Assembly (NCBI GenBank): GCA_937921865.1
Contig: CAKZWF010000004.1
Coordinates: forward strand, 46,479-110,478
Direction of reading: 5' to 3'
DNA length: 64,000 bases
From: an uncultured Pseudomonadales bacterium
GTDB lineage: Bacteria > Pseudomonadota > Gammaproteobacteria > Pseudomonadales > Azotimanducaceae
Of the stretch, positions 18,131 through 27,814 are shown piece by piece. The translations under genes and the position numbers were made by a program. The notes beneath the pieces are model-generated. The model was given only the letters and a program-made list of their open reading frames with translations, ran no database searches and was not told the DNA's origin. Each line of letters begins with the position of its first letter. The stretch's first letter is position 1.

Positions 18131-19117
18131 ATGGGATTCAGAGCATTACTGATCGAAAAGACCGACCAGGGATTCAGTCGTAGGCTGGTGGAGCGTGATA
18201 TTGATCAATTGCCCGAAGGTGACGTGCTTATCGATGTGTCGTTCTCTTCACTGAACTACAAAGACGCGCTATCTGCCACCGGCAACCCGGGCGTCACGCG
18301 TAATTTTCCACATACGCCAGGTATCGATGCTGCGGGTACGGTGCTGGAAAGTTCGGACCCGGCTTTCAGCGCGGGAGATCAGGTTGTGGTCATTGGCTTC
18401 GATCTGGGCATGAATACCGCTGGTGGCTTCGGTGAAAAAATCCGTGTGCCCGCAGGCTGGGTGGTGCCGTTGCCCTCCGGATTGTCCCTTGAGCAATCGA
18501 TGGTCCTGGGTACCGCAGGTTTTACCGCCGCGCTGTGTGTCCACAAGCTTGAGGCTGCGGGTATGACGCCTGATTCGGGTCCGGTTCTGGTGACGGGTGC
18601 TTCTGGCGGGGTTGGTTCAGTAGCGGTAATGCTATTGGCTAAGCTCGGCTATGAGGTCGCCGCAGTAACCGGTAAAGCCACTCAGCATGAGTTTCTAAAG
18701 CAGATCGGCGCCAGTTCGATTGTCGCTCGCGAAGATGCCAGAGCCGGCGCTGATCGGCCGATGCTGGCTGAACAGTGGGGCGGCGCGGTGGATACCGTCG
18801 GCGGAGAAATTCTGTTTAATGCCGTAAAGGGTTTGCGCTATGGGTGCTCCCTGGCAGCCTGTGGTCTGGTGGACTCCCCAGCAATTCCGGCGTCAGTGCT
18901 ACCGTTTATTCTTCGCCACGTGAACATGCTCGGGGTTGATTCGGTCCAGCTGCCGCTGGAGCAGAAGCGCGAAATCTGGCTGAAGCTTGCCGGTGACTGG
19001 CAGCTACCCGAACTCGATGCCCTGAAACGACCGCTCTCGCTCGATACGGTCTCGGACGCCATCGATAAGATTCTGGCCGGCGAGATGGTTGGCCGGGGAT
19101 TGCTGGCTCACGGCTGA
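18131..19117 (+). CDS. acuI: Acrylyl-CoA reductase / YhdH-family quinone oxidoreductase
   Basis: 328 residues, zinc-free MDR superfamily. Members reduce acryloyl-CoA to propionyl-CoA with NADPH, which detoxifies a reactive intermediate and in marine bacteria serves DMSP breakdown. The N-terminal SLNYKDALSATGNPGVTRNF and TPGIDAAGTV are diagnostic of the YhdH/AcuI clade. The nucleotide-binding loop is GASGGVGSVAVMLLAKLGY. A Shine-Dalgarno GGAGG lies 6 nt before ATG. No DMSP lyase gene is visible nearby, so the physiological substrate is not shown. Confidence 0.9.
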   Translation: MGFRALLIEKTDQGFSRRLVERDIDQLPEGDVLIDVSFSSLNYKDALSATGNPGVTRNFPHTPGIDAAGTVLESSDPAFSAGDQVVVIGFDLGMNTAGGFGEKIRVPAGWVVPLPSGLSLEQSMVLGTAGFTAALCVHKLEAAGMTPDSGPVLVTGASGGVGSVAVMLLAKLGYEVAAVTGKATQHEFLKQIGASSIVAREDARAGADRPMLAEQWGGAVDTVGGEILFNAVKGLRYGCSLAACGLVDSPAIPASVLPFILRHVNMLGVDSVQLPLEQKREIWLKLAGDWQLPELDALKRPLSLDTVSDAIDKILAGEMVGRGLLAHG

Positions 19118-19151
19118 ACGTCTGGGCGACGTTTCCTTACCTGAGCGGTAG

Positions 19152-20393
19152 TCAATCCCTGCGCAGTTTTTCAGAGATTGCGATCGGACTCGGGTATCTG
19201 AATATTACGATGTATGAAGAAATGATCAGCGTGATGACGGTTGCGCCCTGAATTACGTGTGCTGCTTCAGGACCGAGCAGCATTGCAGTACTGGCGACAT
19301 AGCTGAGCAGCAGTGAGAACTCGCTGGCCTGACCGAGCCGATAGCCGATCTCCCAGGAAGTGCTGCTGTTTTCTCCCTGCCATTTTAATGCGAGCGCGAA
19401 TGCAACGGGCTTGGCGGCAATCAACGCCATCGCCAGCAGGATGGTCGGAAAGAAGACGTGCAGCAGCAGACTCGCATTCAGTTCTGCGCCGACAGAAAAG
19501 AAGAACATCACCAGAAAGAAATCCCGCAATGGTTTTAGGTGTTCGGCGATGTATTGAGAGATGGGGCTCGTGGCGAGTGAGACTCCAGCAATAAATGCAC
19601 CAATCTCGAACGACAGACCGACAGCCTCTGCTGCGCTGGCCAGGCCAAGACACCAGCCGATGGCGATCAGGAATATGAACTCATGGAACGCATCGAAGCG
19701 CGCAATCAACGGCAGTAGCAGGTATCTGACGGAAAGAAACGCCGTCCCGGCGATGATAGGCAGTGCCAGCATGGCTGTGCCCAGGTTGCTCAGCGTGTCT
19801 GAGACGGACTCGCCGTAGCCGGTGATAAGGACCAGGGCGAAAATTGCCAGCAGGTCCTGAATCAGGAGCAGGGCAATGACAATCTCACCCACGTGGCGAT
19901 GGTGAAGCACGGTGGTGGGGAGCAGCTTCACACCAATGATGGTGCTTGAAAAGCAGACGGCGACGCCGGTAATGATGGCTTCTGAAAGGGTAAAGCCAAA
20001 ACTCCACATCAGTCCGAAACCGATACCAAAGAAGACACCGGTTGTGAGCAGAGCTGTAAGAAATCCTGCGCCGGCCATGTTCTTGAGCTTGGCTGGCGGC
20101 AGATCCAGGCCAACCAGAAACAGCAGAAAGATGATGCCTATCTCGGCAACTTCTGAAAGTAACTCGGGATCAGCGACCAGTGCCAGTCCGTGCGGTCCGA
20201 TCAGACACCCGAGGACGATATAGGCAACCAGCAGCGGTTGTCGGGTATACAGGGCCGCACTCGCCAGGACGGCTGCGCCGGTGAAGATCAGAAAAAAGGA
20301 CTGAATAATCCCGGCGTCGATGGTGCAGTTCTCCTGTAGCAGTTGGTGGCAACGACAGAACTCGGTGAGCGGCAGCTGGAGCCTGTTTTCCAA
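19152..20393 (-). CDS. CPA2-type cation:proton antiporter (KefB/YbaL-like transporter domain only)
   Basis: 413 residues with about 12 hydrophobic segments. Motifs such as VLGCLIGPHGLAL, EIGIIFLLFLVGLDL and FEIGAFIAGVSLA are those of the monovalent cation:proton antiporter-2 family. Unlike KefB, KefC or YbaL it stops after the membrane domain; no TrkA-N or TrkA-C domain follows. Ion specificity (K+ or Na+) cannot be read from the sequence. The first 26 residues before IIQSFFLIF look unusual (Cys-rich, polar), but no other start codon exists in that stretch. Convergent with acuI. Confidence 0.85.
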   Translation of the reverse strand: MENRLQLPLTEFCRCHQLLQENCTIDAGIIQSFFLIFTGAAVLASAALYTRQPLLVAYIVLGCLIGPHGLALVADPELLSEVAEIGIIFLLFLVGLDLPPAKLKNMAGAGFLTALLTTGVFFGIGFGLMWSFGFTLSEAIITGVAVCFSSTIIGVKLLPTTVLHHRHVGEIVIALLLIQDLLAIFALVLITGYGESVSDTLSNLGTAMLALPIIAGTAFLSVRYLLLPLIARFDAFHEFIFLIAIGWCLGLASAAEAVGLSFEIGAFIAGVSLATSPISQYIAEHLKPLRDFFLVMFFFSVGAELNASLLLHVFFPTILLAMALIAAKPVAFALALKWQGENSSTSWEIGYRLGQASEFSLLLSYVASTAMLLGPEAAHVIQGATVITLIISSYIVIFRYPSPIAISEKLRRD

Positions 20394-20551
20394 ACCTGTT
20401 TATAGAGCCGGTCTATACAATCAGTTTTAGAATCAGGGCTATTGTCCGGTTAAAGACTGCTGTCAGCGTCAACGCTTGCGCCGTTACGTTGAACTGTTGA
20501 TGTTACAGGTCGAAATGGCTCTAACGCCAGAAACCGATAGCCCAATCAGGG

Positions 20552-21013
20552 TTATGCCCCGCGGGGGACCCTGCGGAATGCCGGCTCGGGTTGGATGACC
20601 GATGCCTGGTAGTAGTCGGTATAAGGCGAAAATGGTTGCCGGTTGTCTGCAGCAGGTAGCTGGCGGTGTTCCGGCAACACGTAGCTGTCGAACCCGCAGC
20701 GGCGCATGTAGTGCAGCAGATCCTGATGGACGTCCCCCACCGCGCGCAGTTCGCCGGTGAAGTCATAGCGGGTGCGTAACAGGACAGCCAGCGACAGGCC
20801 GCGACCGTCGGTGAAAACTGGAAAGTTGATGGTAATCAGCGGAGCCTGACAGAACTGGCTTGTCGGCTCATCGTCAACCTCAAGGGCAAGTCCATTGCCG
20901 GATTCGGGCACCCACTCAGATAGCGGTTGCATCACCATAGAATCAGAGCCCTGTTCGAGCATGGGTTCGGCGGTTTCATCGCTCCATTCGGTAGCTTCAG
21001 TCAGCAGACGCAT
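20552..21013 (-). CDS. DUF934 family protein, sulfite-reduction partner of CysI
   Basis: 153 residues. The family is almost always encoded next to a ferredoxin-type sulfite/nitrite reductase and is presumed to help sulfite reduction; its biochemistry is not settled. Visible family features are ITINFPVFTDGRGLSLAVLL, then RTRYDFTGELRAVGDV and LLHYMRRCGFDSYVL. The ATG at 21013 was chosen because AAGGAG lies 7 nt upstream. It lies inside the end of cysI (17-bp overlap), so translation is coupled. Longer frames reaching into cysI lack a ribosome-binding site. Confidence 0.85.
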   Translation of the reverse strand: MRLLTEATEWSDETAEPMLEQGSDSMVMQPLSEWVPESGNGLALEVDDEPTSQFCQAPLITINFPVFTDGRGLSLAVLLRTRYDFTGELRAVGDVHQDLLHYMRRCGFDSYVLPEHRQLPAADNRQPFSPYTDYYQASVIQPEPAFRRVPRGA

Positions 21014-22664
21014 AGATACGCTCCTTGAATGGTTCGATGCCAATCCTCTTGAAACAATGGATGAAGGCTTCTTCTGGTTGTCGCTGCTCGACAAATACAT
21101 CGAGAATCTTACCAATGACCGAGGTGACATCTGCTCGAGAGCAGGACGGTCCAACAATCTGCCCCAGCGATGCATCAAGACCGCTGTGCCCTGAGTGACC
21201 GCCTAGAGAGATCTGGTAGAACTCCTGACCCTTTTTATCGACACCGAGAATACCGATGTTGCCGACATGATGGTGGCCGCAGGCGTTCATGCAGCCGGAG
21301 ATATTAAGATCTATGGGTCCGAGGTCGTGCAGATAGTCAGCATCGGCGATTTCGCGCTGAATGGCTTCTGCAACAGGGATAGATTTGGCATTGGCCAGTG
21401 AACAGTAGTCTCCCCCAGGGCAGCAGATTATATTTCCCAGCAGACCGACATTCGATTCAGCGAGTTCCTGTGCCTGTGCTTCCTGCCACAACTCCCACAG
21501 CGAGGCGATCGGCACATCCGGCAGAACAAAGTTCTGTTCGTGGCTGATGCGGATCTCACCAAAACCGAACCGATCTGCCCAGTCCGCGACGGCTTCCATC
21601 TGGAGGTCCGTGACGTCGCCAGGCGGGATGCCAGCAACCTTTGTAGACAGGGTGACAACTGCATAACCGGTCTGTTTGTGAGCGCTGACGTTCTGTGCCA
21701 CCCAGCGCCCGAACTCGGGGCTAGACAACCTTTGTGCACCCAGCGCGCTCAGATCCTCAGTATGTTCGTGATAAGCGGGTGGGACGAAGTGAGACTCCAT
21801 ACGGGCGATTTCTTCGTCTGTTAGCGTACTCGGTCCATCTTTGAGGTGCGCCCATTCGGCGTCTACCTGTTCGCGGAAACTGGTTGCGCCCATGGCTCTG
21901 ACCAGAATTTTGATTCGAGCTTTGTATTTGTTGTCGCGTCGACCATACCGGTTGTACACGCGCATGATGGCTTCGAGGTAGGTCAGGAGGTGCTCGATGT
22001 CGAGGCCGGTGCGGATTGTTTCAGCGATGACCGGAGTACGCCCCAGACCGCCACCCACGCTGAAGTCGAATTGCACAGCTCCCTGATTGTCCCGATACAC
22101 CTTGAGGCCGATATCGTGGACCAGCGTCGCCGCCCGGTCGGTCGCAGCACCGCTAACTGCGATCTTGAATTTCCTCGGCAGCCAGTCGAATTCCGGGTGG
22201 GCCGTTGACCACTGGCGCATCAGCTCGCAGTAAGGGCGCGGGTCGATGGTTTCATCAGCAGCAACGCCGGCAAATTCGTCTGTGGTGACATTCCGAATGC
22301 AGTTGCCACTGGTTTGAATGGCGTGCATGTCGACCTCAGCCAGCGCCTGAAGAATATCCGGCACTTCTGCCAGCTCAGGCCAGTTGTACTGGACGTTCTG
22401 GCGGGTGCTTAAATGACCGTAACCCCGGTCGAAGTCTCTGGCGATGTGCGCGAGCGTTCGCAGTTGGTCGCTGGACAGCGTCCCGTAGGGCACTGCAACC
22501 CGGAGCATCGGTGCCAGTCGCTGCACATAGAGACCGTTGCGCAGGCGCAGCTGGAGGAATTCATCCTCCGCCAGTTCACCGGCAAGATAGCGCTGTGTCT
22601 GAGCGCGATAGTGCTCCACTCGTTCGCTGACGAAACGGCGATCGAAAGTGTCGTAACGATACAT
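20997..22664 (-). CDS. cysI: Siroheme-dependent sulfite (nitrite/sulfite) reductase hemoprotein
   Basis: 555 residues. Six-electron reduction of sulfite to sulfide in the cytosol, using siroheme coupled to a 4Fe-4S cluster. The cluster ligands are visible as CCPGGDYC (C-x5-C) and SGCMNACGHHH (C-x3-C). The ferrodoxin-like half repeats carry GYGHLSTRQNVQYNW and TSGNCIRNVTTD. Sequence and the DUF934 neighbour point to the pseudomonad CysI type rather than the enterobacterial CysJI form; no CysJ flavoprotein is adjacent. Siroheme would come from cysG, 36 kb away in this window. Confidence 0.93.
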   Translation of the reverse strand: MYRYDTFDRRFVSERVEHYRAQTQRYLAGELAEDEFLQLRLRNGLYVQRLAPMLRVAVPYGTLSSDQLRTLAHIARDFDRGYGHLSTRQNVQYNWPELAEVPDILQALAEVDMHAIQTSGNCIRNVTTDEFAGVAADETIDPRPYCELMRQWSTAHPEFDWLPRKFKIAVSGAATDRAATLVHDIGLKVYRDNQGAVQFDFSVGGGLGRTPVIAETIRTGLDIEHLLTYLEAIMRVYNRYGRRDNKYKARIKILVRAMGATSFREQVDAEWAHLKDGPSTLTDEEIARMESHFVPPAYHEHTEDLSALGAQRLSSPEFGRWVAQNVSAHKQTGYAVVTLSTKVAGIPPGDVTDLQMEAVADWADRFGFGEIRISHEQNFVLPDVPIASLWELWQEAQAQELAESNVGLLGNIICCPGGDYCSLANAKSIPVAEAIQREIADADYLHDLGPIDLNISGCMNACGHHHVGNIGILGVDKKGQEFYQISLGGHSGHSGLDASLGQIVGPSCSRADVTSVIGKILDVFVEQRQPEEAFIHCFKRIGIEPFKERIYASAD

Positions 22665-22940
22665 TATTGATAGGCCTGCATGTCTGGCATTTCCCGTGTC
22701 TGCCTGTTTCGCCTGGGTGTCCAGCCGTTGTTTCCCGGAATATTAGCCACTTAGGCAGTTGCGGTGTTCCTTACGGCAGGATCAGTGGCTGCTTAACCCA
22801 GGCATTCTGGCGATGAAAATTAGCAGTTGAGCCGCTGCTATCGAAGGATTGCTTCGCTCTATGCTTAGAACGGGAATGTTGAGATGTGAAGGGGCGTTGG
22901 TTAGACTCCGCGCGCCTAAACCGATCGCCATGAGGCCACA

Positions 22941-23096
22941 GTGAGCACAGACAACTCAGATGCAGCTGCAGTAGAAATCAGCCGGATAGACGCTGAGCGT
23001 GAAGACGACCAGCGAATGGATGCTCGTGCTCTGCTGGTCATATTTACGATGATGGTGCTCGGGGCAATTCACTTCGTTTCCGGCTGGACGTTCTGA
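22941..23096 (+). CDS. 51-residue single-pass membrane protein, unknown
   Basis: GTG start preceded by GAGG at 5 nt spacing. The product has a charged N-terminal half rich in Asp/Glu/Arg (about residues 1-28), then one hydrophobic helix with pattern ALLVIFTMMVLGAIHF, and ends SGWTF. Topology is likely N-in. It lies alone between divergent cysI and convergent metH, ending 25 bp before the metH stop. I do not recognise the family. Supported by start signal, gene spacing and the clear membrane segment. Confidence 0.6.
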   Translation: MSTDNSDAAAVEISRIDAEREDDQRMDARALLVIFTMMVLGAIHFVSGWTF

Positions 23097-23121
23097 CCGG
23101 AACCCTTGCGTACTGAGCTGG

Positions 23122-26100
23122 TCACAAGATCGGTCGCAACAGCCGTTCGGCGGCATCTTCACTGATTCCCTTGCGGAGCGCATAGTCTGTCAGCTGGTCT
23201 CTACCGATCTTTCCGACTCCGAAGTATCTTGATTGCGGGTGCGAGAAATACCAGCCTGATACTGCCGCGGCCGGCAACATTGCATAGCTCTCTGTCAGCG
23301 AAATGCCGGTGGCATCTGTAGCGCCCAGTAACTCGAACAGCTGAGTTTTTTCACTGTGTTCCGGACAGGCCGGATATCCCGGGGCAGGCCTTATTCCCTG
23401 ATAGGCCTCTTTGATCAACGCACTGTTGTCCAGACTTTCACCGGTAGCATAGCCCCAGGCGTCGGTGCGGACATGACGGTGCAGATATTCAGCCAGAGCC
23501 TCCGCAAGACGGTCCGCGAGGGCTTTGATCATGATGCTCGAGTAGTCGTCGTTCGGATAGTCAGCCAGCACGTCGTCTATACCGTGACCGGCTGTCACTG
23601 CAAAAGCGCCCAGATAATCAGCCACCGGTGCCGGAGCGATAAAGTCAGCAAGACAGAAGTTGGGCTGGTTGTCAGGTTTTTCAGCCTGCTGACGCAAATG
23701 ATGAAGGTGAGCAAGTACCTCACTGCGGGTTTCGTCACGGTAGACAACCAGGTCATCACCGTCACTGTTGCACGGCCACAATCCGAATACGGCTCTGGCC
23801 TGCAGGCGGCCATCAGCAATCAGAAAATCGAGCATCTCCCGCGCGTCTGCATAGAGGCTGCGCGCACTTTCACCGACCACCGCATCGTCGAGAATTTTCG
23901 GATACTTGCCGGCCAGTTCCCAGGTCATGAAAAAGGGCGTCCAGTCGATCAACGGCACCAGGTCTGCCAGATTGATGTCGTTGAGCGTCTGCACACCGAG
24001 CTGTTTTGGGACCGGTGGCGGGTTGTTGATGAAGTCAATTTTCGGAGCATTCCTGCGGGCCTGAGCTAAAGCCAGAGTCTTCCGCTTGCTGGTGCGTTCG
24101 CTGCTCCGGGTCCTGATGGTGGCGTATTCTTCTTGGGTGGACTCAACAAAGTCGTTCTTCAGGGTATCTGAGAGGAGATTGCTGGCAACCCGAACACAGC
24201 GTGACGCATCGGGCACATAGACCGTCGGACCGAGGTTGTATCCCGGCGCAATTTTGACTGCGGTGTGGGCTTTTGACGTGGTTGCCCCACCGATCAGCAG
24301 CGGCACGGAAAACTCCTGTCGCTGCATCTCTTCGGCGACGTGAACCATCTCATCCAGCGACGGGGTGATCAGGCCTGACAAGCCGATGATGTCGGCGTTT
24401 TCGGCTTTTGCGGTCGCCAGAATTTTCTCTGCCGGCACCATCACGCCGAGATCGACAACGTCGTAGTTGTTGCATTGAAGGACGACGCCAACAATGTTTT
24501 TACCGATATCGTGAACGTCACCTTTGACCGTGGCCATCACGATCTTGCCTTTGCTGCTTCGATCTCCAGCGGTTTTTTCTGCTTCGATATACGGAATGAG
24601 ATGCGCAACTGCCTGTTTCATCACCCTGGCACTCTTGACCACCTGGGGCAGAAACATCTTGCCGGAGCCGAACAGGTCGCCGACGATATTCATGCCATCC
24701 ATCAGAGGACCTTCAATGACTTCGATCGGGCGGTCGGCTTCAAGCCTTGCCTCCTCAGTGTCGGCGACGATGTAGTCGGTGATGCCTCGAACCAGAGCGT
24801 GACTGAGTCGCTCCGTCACCGGCAGTTCCCGCCAAGAAAGGTCTTCACCCTTGGCTTTTTTGGCTCCGCCGGTCAGTTGATCGGCGATAGCCAGCAGGGC
24901 TTCAGTGGCATCCTCTGTCCGGTTGAGCACCAGATCTTCTACCAGCTCTCGAGTGTCCGCCGGAATCTGTTCGTAGATTTCCAGCTGACCTGCGTTGACA
25001 ATACCCATGGTCAGCCCAGCACGCACCGCGTGATAGAGGAACACCGCGTGGATGGCCTCGCGCAGGGGGTTGTTGCCGCGAAAGGAAAACGAGACGTTGC
25101 TGACGCCACCGGAGGTGTTGGCATAGGGCAGGTTGTCGCGAATCCACTGGCAGGCCTCGATGAAATCCACGGCGTAGTTGCGGTGTTCTTCAATGCCGGT
25201 GCCTATCGCGAAGATGTTGGGGTCGAAAATGATGTCTTCCGGCGCGAGCCCAACCCGTTCGGTGAGAATTTTGTACGAGCGTTCGCAGATACTGGTTTTT
25301 CTCGCCAGCGTGTCAGCCTGTCCCTCTTCGTCAAAAGCCATGACCACAACGGCTGCACCGAAGGCGCGGCAGGCCTCGGCCTGCTCGATGAACTGAGCCT
25401 CGCCTTCTTTGAGGCTGATCGAATTGACTACCGATTTACCCTGGACCCACTGCAGGCCGGCGTGGATGATCTCCCACTTGCTGGAATCAATCATGATCGG
25501 TACCCGGGCAATGTCGGGTTCCGCGGCGATCAGCTTGAGAAAGCGGACCATGGCAGCCTGGGAATCAAGCATGCCTTCGTCCATGTTGATATCGATGATC
25601 TGAGCGCCGTTGATCACCTGTTCTCTGGCCACTGAAAGGGCTGTGTCAAAATCGCCTTCGCGAACCAGGCGAGCAAATTTTGCCGAACCGGTGACGTTGG
25701 TTCGCTCACCGACGTTCACGAACAGTGAGTCAGCGTTGATGGTCAGTGGTTCCAGACCGGACAAGTTTAACTCGTGACGGGTTTCTGGACGGGGTCTAGG
25801 AGCCGCGCCCGCGACACGAGCCTTCAGCGCTGCGATGTGCTCCGGCGTGGTGCCGCAGCAACCACCGACGATGTTGACCAGGCCGCTATCCGCATAGTCG
25901 CCGATGACTTTGGCCATAGTCTCTGGAGATTCGTCGTACTCGCCGAATTCGTTTGGCAGTCCGGCATTGGGGTGGGCGCTGACGAAGACATCGGCAACTC
26001 GACTCAGCTCGTCGACATAAGGCCGCAGCTGGTCAGCCCCCAGCGCACAGTTGAGGCCAACTGACAATGGTCGGGCGTGGCTCAGCGAATACCAGAATGC

Positions 26101-26796
26101 TGAGCAGGTCTGGCCTGACAGCGTTCGGCCGCTGGCGTCGGTAATGGTCCCGGAAATCATCAGCGGGATGCGGCGGCCCAGGGTTTTTTCCAGTTCGAGA
26201 ATCGCATAGACGGCGGCTTTGGCATTCAGGGTGTCGAAAATCGTTTCTATCAGAATCAGATCGGCGCCATTCTCCAGCAGCGCTCTGGCGGCAATCTGAT
26301 AGTCGTCGGCCAGGGTGTCGAAGTCGATGTTCCGGTATCCGGGGTCGTTCACATCCGGTGACAGGCTGGCGGTCCGATTGGTTGGACCCAGCACACCAGC
26401 TACGTATCGAGGCCACTCGGCGGTGGCGTATTCATCCGCTGCGGCGCGAGCAACCTGGGCAGCAGCTGCGTTCATCTCGACCACCAGGTGCTCCAGTGCA
26501 TAGTCTGCCTGGGCAATGGCTGATGCGGTGAAACTGTTGGTTTTTATGATGTCCGCACCGGCAGCCAGGTACTGGCGATGAGCGTTTTTGACCGCTTCCG
26601 GCTGGGTCATGGAAAGGACATCATGATTGCCTTTCAATGGGTGGCTGTGGTCTGCGAAGCGCTCACCGCGGAAATCCTCTTCGGATAGCTTGAGGGCCTG
26701 CAGCATCGTGCCGTACGCACCGTCGAGGATGAATATGCGCTGGGTTAGGGCCTGCGACAGGTGTTCGAGCAGATTTTCGCCGGAAGTGTTAGACAC
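23122..26796 (-). CDS. metH: Cobalamin-dependent methionine synthase
   Basis: 1224 residues, full-length four-module MetH (E. coli 1227), from a GTG start. Transfers methyl from 5-methyl-THF to homocysteine through methylcobalamin. The homocysteine module (1-325) has zinc cysteines in GLNCALGA and [11 protein letters not shown]. The folate module (about 345-630) contains [14 protein letters not shown]. The cobalamin module carries the His-on motif [12 protein letters not shown] near residue 750. The SAM-binding reactivation domain (about 900-1224) includes [12 protein letters not shown] and [16 protein letters not shown] MetR-type operator lies about 90 bp upstream. Confidence 0.97.
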   Translation of the reverse strand: MSNTSGENLLEHLSQALTQRIFILDGAYGTMLQALKLSEEDFRGERFADHSHPLKGNHDVLSMTQPEAVKNAHRQYLAAGADIIKTNSFTASAIAQADYALEHLVVEMNAAAAQVARAAADEYATAEWPRYVAGVLGPTNRTASLSPDVNDPGYRNIDFDTLADDYQIAARALLENGADLILIETIFDTLNAKAAVYAILELEKTLGRRIPLMISGTITDASGRTLSGQTCSAFWYSLSHARPLSVGLNCALGADQLRPYVDELSRVADVFVSAHPNAGLPNEFGEYDESPETMAKVIGDYADSGLVNIVGGCCGTTPEHIAALKARVAGAAPRPRPETRHELNLSGLEPLTINADSLFVNVGERTNVTGSAKFARLVREGDFDTALSVAREQVINGAQIIDINMDEGMLDSQAAMVRFLKLIAAEPDIARVPIMIDSSKWEIIHAGLQWVQGKSVVNSISLKEGEAQFIEQAEACRAFGAAVVVMAFDEEGQADTLARKTSICERSYKILTERVGLAPEDIIFDPNIFAIGTGIEEHRNYAVDFIEACQWIRDNLPYANTSGGVSNVSFSFRGNNPLREAIHAVFLYHAVRAGLTMGIVNAGQLEIYEQIPADTRELVEDLVLNRTEDATEALLAIADQLTGGAKKAKGEDLSWRELPVTERLSHALVRGITDYIVADTEEARLEADRPIEVIEGPLMDGMNIVGDLFGSGKMFLPQVVKSARVMKQAVAHLIPYIEAEKTAGDRSSKGKIVMATVKGDVHDIGKNIVGVVLQCNNYDVVDLGVMVPAEKILATAKAENADIIGLSGLITPSLDEMVHVAEEMQRQEFSVPLLIGGATTSKAHTAVKIAPGYNLGPTVYVPDASRCVRVASNLLSDTLKNDFVESTQEEYATIRTRSSERTSKRKTLALAQARRNAPKIDFINNPPPVPKQLGVQTLNDINLADLVPLIDWTPFFMTWELAGKYPKILDDAVVGESARSLYADAREMLDFLIADGRLQARAVFGLWPCNSDGDDLVVYRDETRSEVLAHLHHLRQQAEKPDNQPNFCLADFIAPAPVADYLGAFAVTAGHGIDDVLADYPNDDYSSIMIKALADRLAEALAEYLHRHVRTDAWGYATGESLDNSALIKEAYQGIRPAPGYPACPEHSEKTQLFELLGATDATGISLTESYAMLPAAAVSGWYFSHPQSRYFGVGKIGRDQLTDYALRKGISEDAAERLLRPIL

Positions 26797-26882
26797 AGTT
26801 GAGCCGCCGCGGATGCTGATTACGAAGCAGGCAGTTTAGGTTTGACCCCGGTGAGATCAACTGAACTTCCAGACGCTCTTTA

Positions 26883-26895
26883 TGAATCTGATTCA
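26883..26895. promoter_or_regulatory. Putative MetR operator upstream of metH
   Basis: TGAATCTGATTCA fits the published MetR consensus TGAA-N5-TTCA exactly, with a T at the centre. The symmetry extends one base on each side (ATGAATC-T-GATTCAT, 26882-26896). It is 87 bp before the metH GTG, in the divergent spacer with nfuA. MetR activates met genes with homocysteine as coactivator. metR itself is not in the window. Confidence 0.6.
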
Positions 26896-27128
26896 TGTAC
26901 GTCGTTCGGGTTGCTATGCGAGGGGGGCGGTTTGGGGCGCAGCGCCAGGGTCTTAAACTCACTCCTGATTGCTCTTGTCTCACTGATTGATTATATTTCC
27001 GACTAATTTGGTAGGGTATTGGTCTGGACTGGACAGTCAGGCGAACGCACATGGCCTATCAGCACAGACAACTACTCGACTAGACAACGCCGACAGGCAG
27101 ATATCCACAGAAAGTTGAACACGGAAAA

Positions 27129-27710
27129 ATGATAGAGATTTCGGAAGCGGCACAGGGTTACCTGCAGGAACTGCTCGGCAAACAGGACGAAACAGATGTC
27201 GCCATACGCATCTTTGTTGCCCAGCCGGGCACACCTAATGCGGAAACGTGCATTGCCTACTGTCGGCCCGGTGAAGAGCAGGATGGCGATCTGCCGGTTG
27301 CGTACGACGGCTTCACCGCCTGGTTTGAAGAGCGCAGCATTCCGTATCTCGAAGCGGCAATGGTCGACTACCAGGAAGATCAGATGGGTGGGCAGTTGAC
27401 GATCAAAGCACCCAACGCCCGGGTACCGAGCGTTGGCGCAGATGCGCCGCTGGAAGATCGCATCAACTATATTCTCTATAACGAGATCAACCCGGGGCTT
27501 GCCGCGCACGGTGGTGTGGTCAGTCTGATCGAGATCGCCGATGAGAGCGTTGCCGTTCTGCAGTTCGGCGGTGGTTGTCAGGGCTGTTCGGCCGTCGACA
27601 TCACCCTGAAAAATGGCGTTGAAAAGTCGTTGCTCGAGCAGATTCCAGAGCTGACCGGAATCCGCGATTCAACTGATCACAGCGTAACCGAGCACGCTTA
27701 CTACCAATAA
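27129..27710 (+). CDS. nfuA: Fe-S biogenesis protein NfuA
   Basis: 193 residues. Fe-S carrier that delivers 4Fe-4S clusters to target enzymes, important under oxidative stress. The N-terminal half is a degenerate A-type carrier domain lacking the full cysteine set. The C-terminal Nfu domain holds the cluster ligands in [17 protein letters not shown] near residues 147-163. Gene order next to metH is not one I associate with a shared function. The 330 bp upstream contain the MetR-type palindrome and no gene. Tandem repeats follow downstream. Confidence 0.95.
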   Translation: MIEISEAAQGYLQELLGKQDETDVAIRIFVAQPGTPNAETCIAYCRPGEEQDGDLPVAYDGFTAWFEERSIPYLEAAMVDYQEDQMGGQLTIKAPNARVPSVGADAPLEDRINYILYNEINPGLAAHGGVVSLIEIADESVAVLQFGGGCQGCSAVDITLKNGVEKSLLEQIPELTGIRDSTDHSVTEHAYYQ

Positions 27711-27724
27711 CCGACTCAGTGGCC

Positions 27725-27814
27725 GAGAGCCCTCAGCGGTTAAGAGCCCTCAGCGGTTGAGAGCCCTCAGCGGTTGAGAGCCTTCAGCGGTTAGGTTAAG
27801 AGCCCTCAGCGGCT
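27725..27814. repeat. Five 17-bp tandem repeats across the DAHP synthase stop codon
   Basis: GAGAGCCCTCAGCGGTT occurs at 27725-27741, 27742-27758, 27759-27775 and 27776-27792 with one or two changes, then after a 5-bp insertion at 27798-27814. The last copy contains the stop codon of the DAHP synthase gene on the minus strand. They fill the convergent spacer with nfuA. Confidence 0.9.

Noticed and set aside
23356..24069. 237-codon plus-strand frame inside metH
   Set aside because: Antisense shadow of the MetH reactivation domain; no homology features.
24475..25635. 386-codon open frame on the plus strand inside metH
   Set aside because: Exactly antisense to the conserved folate and cobalamin modules of metH; its composition follows from the complementary codon pattern, and it has no recognisable domain or ribosome-binding site.
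26797..27128. Cobalamin, SAM or SAH riboswitch in the metH leader
   Set aside because: I looked for the cobalamin-box and SAH-type conserved cores on the minus strand and did not find them; the only clear signal is the MetR-type palindrome. A covariance-model scan (Infernal with Rfam) would settle it.
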